Made by a program: the position numbers and the translations under genes. From Saccharomycopsis fibuligera x Saccharomycopsis cf. fibuligera (taxonomy: Eukaryota > Ascomycota > Saccharomycetes > Ascoideales > Saccharomycopsidaceae), in the NCBI GenBank assembly GCA_001936135.1, contig CP012817.1, positions 1,364,001 to 1,428,000 of the forward strand: a stretch of 64,000 nt of DNA, given 5' to 3'. Shown in pieces: positions 8,213 to 15,654 of this stretch (the stretch's first letter is position 1; each line of letters begins with the position of its first letter). Below the pieces are notes generated by a model. The model worked only from the letters and a program-made list of their open reading frames with translations, did no database searches and was not told where the DNA came from.

Positions 8213-11200
8213 TCATTTTTTCTTATCCTTAGTAGCAGCCATTGGTACTGGCGAATCTTCTTCATCTTCTTCATCTCTAGGCATTGGATTATTACTTAAT
8301 GCAGCTAATCTTCTTTTCTTCTCAACTTCAGTTTCCTCATCAGGCTCACTTTCATCCAACTCATCCTCTTCTTCGGAAGATTCTAAACTGTCGGCATCAT
8401 CATCTTCAATATCTTCATCGTCGTCGTCAATTTCGTCTTCTTCTTCAGTGATGTAATCGTCTTCATTGCCGGCACTGTCTAGCTGATGAGCATCCCCTGC
8501 TGCACTAATTGCAGCAGAACCACCGGCACCAGTACCAGCACCAGCGGCGGCGGCACCAGTAGCTAACCCGCCTAATCCTGAATTGGCAGAAACTGGAACA
8601 GCTGGAGTAACCTCATTAGTCAATTTTTTCAATCCAACTTTACTCAAAGTTTTACCCATCAAAGAATCTGATCTTGGTCTAGCAGTAGTTTTCTTTGGTA
8701 GATGATCAACTTTGCGAATTTCGGCTCTACCAGCTCTTCCGTTTCCAGCAGCACCGCCACTGGCTTTAGTGCCATCTTGATTATGACTGTGAATCTCATA
8801 ACGACGAATCACTTCACCTTCTTCATTTTCAATAACCAAATAATTGTCCACCTTGTAGGCAAACACTCTATTACGCGGCTGTTGTTGCGACAGAAGACTA
8901 ACACTTGGACTAAGCTTGCGAGATAACTTGGAGCTATAAGATGCGACTCTTGATAAGCTGCTAGTTCTGCTGACAGGTGGTGGTTGTGGCTTTTGTCCAT
9001 ACTCTTCTTCTTCTTTTTGTCTTTCTTGTACCTTTTGTTCATCCTGTTGTTTATCTTTAGCAAGTTGTTGCTGTTCAACTTCAGCAAGTTTTTGCTTTTG
9101 TTTTTGCTGACTTTGTCTCAGTTTCTTTGGAGAAAGATCAAGGGTATCAATAACCTCACCGTCACGGTCTTCAACAATGATTTTATCACCTTCACCGAAT
9201 GCTTTGATTGCTTGCGGGTTAACATCATCATCAGCATTATGCATAGCAGTAGGTTCAGCTTCCTGAATCTCGCCACCACGAGATTCTTCGCCTTCTTGGA
9301 CTGGTCTTGGACGAACATTTTGGACTTGTCCTTCGTCATCGTAAACAGTATTCTCACCACTAGTTGCGCTACTTTGCTGTTTTTCATCAGTAGAACTACT
9401 TGGTTCTTCTGTTTGCACTGCAGTTTGTGGCACTTCTTCATCTTGAGCAATTGCAGCTCCAGTCTCTGACTGGCCCTCTTCAGCAGCGGCAGCAGCGGTA
9501 GCAGCAGCAGCAGCAGCAGCTTCATCATCGGTAACGCCTTGACGCTGCTTGTGTAGCTTGGTGAGATCGAATTGAGCTGGCGCTGGTCTGTTTCTATCCA
9601 AAAAGTCCTGTCTAGATTGTAGTTTAGACAATCTGTTCTTTCTTCTCTTTCTTCTTTTCTTCTTGTCAATGCCGCCAGCTGGCCTATACTTGATGCCGCT
9701 AGTTTCCACTGTATTGGCTTGTTGAAGTTGTTCTTGCTGTTGCTGCTTTTCTACATCGTCAGTGGCACCCTTCTTCGGTTTGCGGTTGACTGCTTTAGTG
9801 TCCACTCTCTGCAATGAGAAAGATCTTCCATTGCTTTCGAGTTTAGGCAATCTATTAATCCACGAGGTCCCTGAAGTAGCGCCAGTGTTAGTCGTGGTAA
9901 AAGACATGGAAATCGCCATACTATTGAGGTGGCGACCAAGAGTCAAGACCGCCACGCTCGAGCCATGCACGATAATGGAAGAGATGATCAAAAAGGTGAC
10001 GATCGGCCAAATGCAGGCAATCAACTGGTAGTGTTCTGAATCCTCGGACGGCAAGTGTTTCAAGGGCACTTCCTCGTTAGTATCGAGGCTTTCGAGCTCG
10101 CCTCTGGCCAAGATAGCAGCGTACACGGCGCCAACGCCGATTGGGCCAAAGTGGCCGCAAAAGAAAGCTTCTCTCCATGTTTTGATATCAGGAATAAACG
10201 GCTTGAAGGCTAGCACTGCGGGAATGCGGCGCAAAAATAGCACAACGATGGCCAAAACTACCAACCGCCAAACGTCGGTGCCAATGTCGTGGTTGTTGAA
10301 CTGGTCCCACGGGATGATGGCGCCAAAGTAGACGAAATACGAAGTGTTCAACAACAAGTCAATGACGGTGGAAACATGAGTCTCTTCGGTCTTGCGGGCA
10401 AACCAGCCGTCCCACGCAAAAGTGGCGCCGGCGGCAAAGGATACAAGCAAGTCGTCGACGCCCAACATGGAGCCAAAGCCGGCGGACATCAAGGCCAAGA
10501 CAATGTAGAAGGCCAAGAACGACTCCCGGTCGATCAAGTTGTGGCCCTCCGCATACTTGATGGCGTGCCGGCCCAAGTAGCCAATAACGGCGCCGAGCAA
10601 GCAGCCAAACACACACTCGTAGAGAATGGAGACGGCAATCCAGTCCTTGACAATCTCCCCGGCGTGGCCGTGGTGCATCACCAAGTTCAAGCCGAGGAAA
10701 ATAAAGGGGAACGCCATGCCGTCGTTGCAGCCAGACTCTGCGGACAAGATGTTTCTCAAGTGGCCAGGCACCCGCTGGGCAAACTTGCCCTTGCCCACCA
10801 CCGCGGCAGCCAACACAGGGTCGGTGGCGGTGATGCAGCCGGAAACGATCAAGGCGTCGGAGAAGTTGAAGCCGGGGATGAGCAAATACACGAACGCGCC
10901 GACAATGAGCCAGCCCGCCGTCATGACGGGCACAAGCAACATGAAGACCGAGCGCCAGTGCTTGGCCATATACTTCTTGGGCAACTCGACGGCAACGGCG
11001 AAAATCTGCACCACTAGGGCAATGCGGCTGAGCTCGAGCGTCAAGTAGTCGCTGTTGCCCCATGTGGTGGGCGAGAACCAGTTCAAGCAGTGCGGCCCGA
11101 CAACCAAACCGTAGATGGAGGCGACGGTGGCCTCGCCGATGTAGAGCCTCTCCTTGACGAAGAGCGAGATGAGCGAGAAGACGGCGGTGAAGACGGCGAT

Positions 11201-11356
11201 GATGGCGTAGGCGACGTGGGCCTTATCAACCTGGAAGCTGGTGTGTCAGTAAGCGCGCTACAAAGACGAAAACAGACGGAACAGACGAAACAGACGAAAC
11301 AGACGAAACAGACGAAACAGACGAAACAGACGTACATCGAGGTGGTCCCAAACCAT
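8213..11356 (-). CDS. CNH1: Plasma-membrane Na+,K+/H+ antiporter; two exons
   Basis: Fungal Nha1/Cnh1-type cation/proton antiporter that expels Na+ and K+ in exchange for H+. Exons are 11336-11356 (7 codons, MVWDHLD) and 8213-11230; an in-frame TGA just upstream of exon 2 and the fit to Nha1 (which begins with a similar W-x-x-L/E then a KAHVAYA block) require the splice. Predicted protein is 1,012 residues (985 in S. cerevisiae). The membrane half has the conserved blocks [35 protein letters not shown] (the DD pair is needed for transport in this family), FGAIIPW and [10 protein letters not shown]. From about residue 430 a long cytosolic tail follows with K/R-rich, poly-Ala, Gln-rich and strongly acidic segments. 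The membrane part is GC-rich, the tail AT-richer. Convergent with YCK3. Confidence 0.93.
11231..11335 (-). other. CNH1 intron (105 nt) with internal 9-bp minisatellite
   Basis: On the minus strand the intron starts GTACGT (11335-11330), has a branch-like TACTGAC (11251-11245) and ends at AG (11232-11231), joining codon GAT of exon 1 to GTT of exon 2 in phase 0. A first AG closer to the branch is skipped, since using it would break the frame. Seven copies of a 9-bp unit (plus-strand AGACGAAAC and variants) begin at 11274, 11283, 11292, 11301, 11310, 11319 and 11328; the last partial copy forms part of the donor site. Confidence 0.85.
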
Positions 11357-11793
11357 GGTGCGCAACGAGAACGGGGGATGGGATGTCGTGTGGAGGAGGA
11401 CGCGAGGAGGAGCGGTGGCGTCGTGGGAAGGGACCAGCGCAGAAGAGTGGTCCAGAAGTGGAAGAAAGATTTCGTGATGGCGGTTGCTGAGATCCAAAGG
11501 ACGAAAAGAAAGGAAAAGAAAGAAAGGACCGCAAGGGCTTGGCGGGTTATGTGCAATGTTCTGCTGCTGCTGCCCAAGCAGCGGCTCAAAGGCGGCCCAA
11601 AGGCGGCCCAGGCAGCTGCCCAAGCTGCCCAAGCTGCTACTGCTGCTACTGCTGCTACTGCTACGAGTGGTGCACCTGGTGCAATCAACTAGTACGCTTG
11701 ATACATTCCTATACCATCTATATACAAGGCTCCGCGCTCTGGCGCTTTCGCGCTTTCGCGCTTTCGCGCTGGCGCGCTGGCGCGCTGGCGCTC
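11357..11793. other. Intergenic: RSM19 3' end to CNH1 start
   Basis: About 0.44 kb between two minus-strand genes, so it carries the RSM19 3' UTR and the CNH1 promoter. It contains a CTGCTA-type triplet patch around 11635-11660 and the 8-bp minisatellite described separately. Open frames on both strands through this stretch reflect the repeats and GC content. Confidence 0.5.
11742..11789. repeat. 8-bp minisatellite, 3 x GCGCTTTC + 3 x GCGCTGGC
   Basis: Six contiguous 8-bp units: three GCGCTTTC (11742-11765) then three GCGCTGGC (11766-11789). The array ends 4 bp from the RSM19 stop codon (11794-11796), so it lies in the RSM19 3' UTR. On the minus strand the first three units read GAAAGCGC and create CGCGAAA cores resembling SBF/MBF sites, upstream of CNH1. 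Confidence 0.9.
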
Positions 11794-12069
11794 TCAGCTG
11801 TTCTTGGTCTGGGTGTAACGGAATCTCTTTCTCGTGGGAGCAAACTCCCCCAACTTGCAGCCCACCATGTCCTCGGTGGCCTGGAAGCTCACGTACTCCT
11901 TGCCGTTGTGCACCTGGAAACGGATGCCCACAAACTGCGGGAGAATCGTGCAATTCCGGGCGTTGGTGCGGATCGGGGTGTTGTCCCTGAGGGCCTTGGA
12001 GATAGGGAGCGGCACGATATGGGGGCCCTTCCATGCTGAGCGGGCGAGGGTAGCCAAGCTGCTCTTCAT
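11794..12069 (-). CDS. RSM19: Mitochondrial small-subunit ribosomal protein uS19m
   Basis: Component of the head of the mitochondrial 37S ribosomal subunit. The 91-residue protein equals the length of yeast Rsm19. It shows the uS19 pattern: [10 protein letters not shown] near the N-terminus, [19 protein letters not shown] and the signature [19 protein letters not shown] at 12069 is the only plausible start. The 5' UTR is unusual: a (GT)n tract on the plus strand, read as (CA)n in the mRNA, begins 6 nt before the ATG. Divergent from DBP6 with a 344-bp shared promoter. Confidence 0.93.
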   Translation of the reverse strand: MKSSLATLARSAWKGPHIVPLPISKALRDNTPIRTNARNCTILPQFVGIRFQVHNGKEYVSFQATEDMVGCKLGEFAPTRKRFRYTQTKNS

Positions 12070-12075
12070 TCTGGC

Positions 12076-12121
12076 GTGTGTGTGTGTGTGTGGGTGTGTG
12101 TGTGTGTGTGTGTGTGTGTGT
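12076..12121. repeat. TG dinucleotide microsatellite
   Basis: About 22 TG units with one GG interruption, directly upstream of the RSM19 start codon and therefore probably within its transcribed leader. Confidence 0.95.
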
Positions 12122-12284
12122 CTCGCGGTCTAGGTCGCTGTTTGAGGAGGTGGCCGCTGTGCTTGCTGTGACCGGTGTCCAATATAACCAACTGTATTGT
12201 CTGTATCGACACTTCTTTCTCGTTCCCTTCCTCAGCCTTCCGTTGATTTTTTTAATTTTTGGATTCTGGCTTTTGGTTTTCCGC

Positions 12285-12332
12285 GAAAATTTTGTGCAAG
12301 ACACGCGCACGCTCCTAACCGCAAAATTTTTC
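12285..12332. promoter_or_regulatory. Two RRPE-like elements
   Basis: GAAAATTTTG at 12285-12294 and AAAATTTTTC at 12323-12332 match the A/T core of the ribosomal RNA processing element that accompanies PAC in ribosome-biogenesis promoters. Confidence 0.6.
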
Positions 12333-12361
12333 CAGCATTGAAATTATTTATTTCTGCCTGC

Positions 12362-12369
12362 GCGATGAG
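12362..12369 (+). promoter_or_regulatory. PAC element GCGATGAG
   Basis: Exact core of the PAC box (bound by Dot6/Tod6 in yeast), 45 bp before the DBP6 ATG and within 80 bp of two RRPE-like motifs. This pairing is the hallmark of the ribosome-biogenesis regulon. Confidence 0.75.
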
Positions 12370-12413
12370 CAGCCACGGTGGGACCACTGGAAGGCCTGGC
12401 ACGCACGCCAGCG

Positions 12414-14525
12414 ATGTTTGCACAGAGATACGACCCAGCCGCTTCCAGGAAAAGAGCCCGCAGCGGGAGTGCTAGCAGCAGCGAGAGTGAGAGCGAGAGC
12501 GAGAGCGAGCGCGGGAGCGTTCAACAGCAGGAGCCGCATCCGCGAGCACAAGATGCGAATCTCCAGATGGATGGTGGCGACGTGCAAATGAAGGACGCTG
12601 GCACTGCTCGCAGCGAGGACAGCAGCGAGGACAGCAGCAAGGACAGCAGCGAGGACAGCGACAGCAACAGCAGCAGCGAGGACAGCGACAGCAACAGCAG
12701 CAGCAGCAGCGAGGACAGCGACAGCAACAGCAGCAGCGAGGACAGCGACGGCAACAGCAGCGATTCCAGCCAGCATAGCGTCTCCAGCAAGGACGCCAAG
12801 TTCTCCACTATATACCAGCGACTCAAGGCCTCCCTCACCAGGCCGCCTGCTGCCGACGCTGGCAGCGGCTTCGCAGACGCCGAAAGCGCCGCCCCGGATA
12901 GCGAGGACGCCGCCGACTTGGGCCCGATTCCCCAGCCTGTGCTTCCCAGAGACAAGAGACTCCGCCAGGGGGCCCTGTCTCAGTCCCTTGACTGGATCGC
13001 TGAGCCGGTGTACTGCTCCACAACGGCCACCAAACCGTTTGCGGAGTACGGCTTTCTCCAAGAGGGCGCCGCCGCAAGCAAGCAGCTTCTCCACAATCTC
13101 TTGTCGAACGGGTACCAGAATGCGTTCGCGGTGCAGTGCGCAGTCTTCCAGGAGCTCATCCTCAAAAATCCGCGTTTTGGCAGGGTCCATCCAGACAACA
13201 ACAACGGCGACTTGCTTGTTAATGCCGCGACCGGCTCAGGGAAAACGTTGGCGTACTTGGTTCCCGTTTTGCTTGACTTGGCGCAGCGCCGCGTGCCGAA
13301 ATTGAGCTGCGTAATACTAGTCCCTACCAGGCCGTTGGTCAGCCAGGTGTTGGCGGCAGTTGCCGCTTTGAGCAAGAACTTGAACGTCAATGTGGTGGCC
13401 TCGAACAGCAATTTGTCCATAACGAAAGAGTTGGCCAAGTTTGCTAATTTCAAACCAGACGTGCTTATCACCACCCCGGGCAGGTTGGTTGACTACTTGG
13501 TGTACGGGGAGGGAGATGAAGATGGTGTGGCTAGCAGCAGCAATGGTGTGCCGCGTCTCAGCTTGAGATACTTGAAGTATCTTGTTATTGATGAAGTGGA
13601 TCGTTTGCTAAACCAGTCTTTCCAAAACTGGATATCCATAATCAACCGCAAATTGCAGCAACACCAGTCCCAGTCAAGTAGCCAGCTAGATTCGCTTGGC
13701 TACACGGTACAGAAATTGCTATTCTCTGCCACTTTGCACAACGATGTCAGCAAACTTGCGAGCTTGAATTTCTACCGTCCAAAGCTACTAGTCGTTGACG
13801 ACAAATTGCTATCTACGTCATCGGATAGTGCGAACGCCAATGGCCAATCGCTTTACAAGGTCCCTCCAAACTTGCACGAATTCGAAATGTTCCTTCACAA
13901 AGACCAAGCCCCATTGAAACCGCTAATGCTTCTCAAGTTACTCCTCACCAAACCCAGATATCACCAAAACACTTTGATCTTTACTCAATCCAACGAGTCC
14001 ACATTGAGACTAACTAAACTTCTTTCGCTTCTCACGGCGAAGTTTGCCAATTTCTACCCCGAGTTGCTCCCAGAGAAGCACCGGCTCAACATTGCGTACT
14101 TGAACTCCACATTGTCAAGCAATCAGCGCCGTACGGTGCTCAACAAGTTTCAGTCACAGGAAACCGATATCCTCATAGCCACAGATCTCGTGGCTAGAGG
14201 TATAGACATCCTCAGCATTGAGCGTGTAATTAATTACGATTTGCCTCGAAGTGCAGCGGAGTATGTGCATAGAGTGGGCAGATGTGCTAGAGCTAATAAG
14301 CACGGTGATGCCGTGACTTTGCTATGTGGCAATGGGGAGAGAAAATGGTTTAACAAAATCAGCAGAGAGATCGGTAGAAGCCAACCGGTAGCCGGAATTT
14401 GGAAGACTGAGAATGGTGAGAAGGGCGAGGTTGAGAATGGTGAACAAGCGGTCACAGAGTTGGAGAGACAGTTCTATACCGAGGCTTTGGCAGAGTTGGA
14501 AGCTGCGGTCAGAGGCCAGAAATGA
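12414..14525 (+). CDS. DBP6: DEAD-box ATP-dependent RNA helicase Dbp6
   Basis: Nucleolar helicase for early 60S pre-ribosome assembly. The ATG at 12414 gives MFAQRYDP, matching MFASRFDP of S. cerevisiae Dbp6; the frame extends upstream from a GTG at 12378 but the homology starts at this ATG. Length is 703 residues (629 in S. cerevisiae). Residues 14-125 are a Ser/Asp/Glu-rich acidic linker with repeated SEDSDSNSSS-like units. Helicase motifs: ATGSGKT 272-278 (I), VPTRPL (Ia), TPGRLVD (Ib), DEVD 393-396 (II), SAT 438-440 (III), RGID 595-598 (V) and HRVGR 619-623 (VI). Motif II reads DEVD, not DEAD. Preceded by PAC and RRPE sites. Confidence 0.95.
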   Translation: MFAQRYDPAASRKRARSGSASSSESESESESERGSVQQQEPHPRAQDANLQMDGGDVQMKDAGTARSEDSSEDSSKDSSEDSDSNSSSEDSDSNSSSSSEDSDSNSSSEDSDGNSSDSSQHSVSSKDAKFSTIYQRLKASLTRPPAADAGSGFADAESAAPDSEDAADLGPIPQPVLPRDKRLRQGALSQSLDWIAEPVYCSTTATKPFAEYGFLQEGAAASKQLLHNLLSNGYQNAFAVQCAVFQELILKNPRFGRVHPDNNNGDLLVNAATGSGKTLAYLVPVLLDLAQRRVPKLSCVILVPTRPLVSQVLAAVAALSKNLNVNVVASNSNLSITKELAKFANFKPDVLITTPGRLVDYLVYGEGDEDGVASSSNGVPRLSLRYLKYLVIDEVDRLLNQSFQNWISIINRKLQQHQSQSSSQLDSLGYTVQKLLFSATLHNDVSKLASLNFYRPKLLVVDDKLLSTSSDSANANGQSLYKVPPNLHEFEMFLHKDQAPLKPLMLLKLLLTKPRYHQNTLIFTQSNESTLRLTKLLSLLTAKFANFYPELLPEKHRLNIAYLNSTLSSNQRRTVLNKFQSQETDILIATDLVARGIDILSIERVINYDLPRSAAEYVHRVGRCARANKHGDAVTLLCGNGERKWFNKISREIGRSQPVAGIWKTENGEKGEVENGEQAVTELERQFYTEALAELEAAVRGQK

Positions 14526-15654
14526 GGTCGTGCCGCTCTGGCTTGTCTAGATATTGTGCTTGTCTATCCAGTCGTCTATTTCTGTTCGCTTTGATTTTGA
14601 TTTCAAGCCGCTTTTTAGACTTCTCATTTGTTTCTTTGACTTTTTTCTACTCCATGTTTTAATAAATTTCTGCATTGTTTCATTCTCTTTCGCCGATATC
14701 GTAAACGACAGATTCAACTACATCTAAACTCGCTTGCCCTGGCTTGATTTCCGCCAGCACCATGAAAACAATCCACTTTTCATGTCAATGAGGGAAAGCT
14801 AAGTCCCTTTGTTCTGTTCTTGATTTCTGCCCTGCCTGCCTAGGCGACTGATTTTCTGCCTTTGGACGTACGACTTAGGACTATGAAGCCATGAAAGTGC
14901 GCTGTACCGTTTGCCCTCCTCTTAATTCAGCTATAAAAAGTGTTCAGCAACTAGATGAGAATCTGTGCTTTATATAATGTCGTAATTCATTGTATAAGTT
15001 TATCCATGAGCGCCAAACACACGCTATAGCCCAATGAGTGACCCGCCGCGGCGGTATTTCAGTCCGAGTTTTCGCAACCGCCTGCCTGTTTTTGTAGATG
15101 GCGTCTCAAAGAAAGGTTTCTCGTGCAACTTGCGATCTCTTCGATGCTGATACGGTGTCAAACTGCATAGACATAAAGAAAACGCAACCTGAAAGCCCAT
15201 AGTTATTTTAGTTAGCTCACTCAGGTAAGCCAGATCATTATCAACAAAATCGAACTAATTGCTTTCGCTCTCAAGAAGATTATTGAGTCCAGTGAGCCGG
15301 ATAACATGTTTTAATTTCGGAGCATTGGAGATAGACGAATCAAATACAAATACAGACAAGGGATTTCGAGTATAGTAGTCGACGGCATTACAATTTCTCT
15401 CCTTCTCGACAGTTTCTAGCGTTGCCAAAAGGCTTCTATCTCTTTATTGCTTTCTCGCAGCTTATACCCACCGACCACAGTGGACTAATTAGGTCTTGTT
15501 ACAACACACCATCACTCATAGAGTCAGATCAACTCTTCAGCATAGATATAAATCAGCCATCTATCTAGCTTTAAACTGTTCTAATATAGCAGTCCGCAAG
15601 CCTTAATAGAAGAAAAAAAAAGCACATAAATAAAGGCCACTAAAAAATTCTACA
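14526..15654. other. Intergenic: DBP6 to hydrolase-phosphatase gene
   Basis: About 1.1 kb of mixed sequence, the promoter of the following gene. Its one striking feature is the 12-bp palindrome at 15043-15054. No convincing coding frame. Confidence 0.5.
15043..15054. promoter_or_regulatory. Perfect palindrome CCGCCGCGGCGG
   Basis: A 12-bp perfect palindrome of CCG/CGG half-sites in otherwise AT-rich DNA. Inverted CCG/CGG triplets are the typical recognition elements of fungal Zn2Cys6 regulators. It lies 0.6 kb before the hydrolase-phosphatase gene. Binding is inferred. Confidence 0.45.

Larger units (their letters stand above)
12070..12413. other. Divergent promoter RSM19 / DBP6
   Basis: 344 bp shared by two genes of translation-machinery function. 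It contains a (TG)n tract next to RSM19, two AAAATTTT-type RRPE elements and a PAC element close to DBP6 (listed separately). Confidence 0.7.

Noticed and set aside
10289-11017. A 242-codon open frame antisense to CNH1
   Set aside because: It mirrors the GC-rich conserved antiporter sequence, is Gly/Val/His-rich without a domain, and codon pattern follows the real gene on the other strand.
11083-12310. Several overlapping frames on both strands (200-350 codons) around the CNH1 intron and RSM19
   Set aside because: They arise from minisatellites, triplet and dinucleotide repeats; RSM19 and the spliced CNH1 explain the conserved sequence.
12378-12413. N-terminal extension of DBP6 from a GTG
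   Set aside because: Homology begins exactly at the ATG at 12414 (MFAQRYDP).
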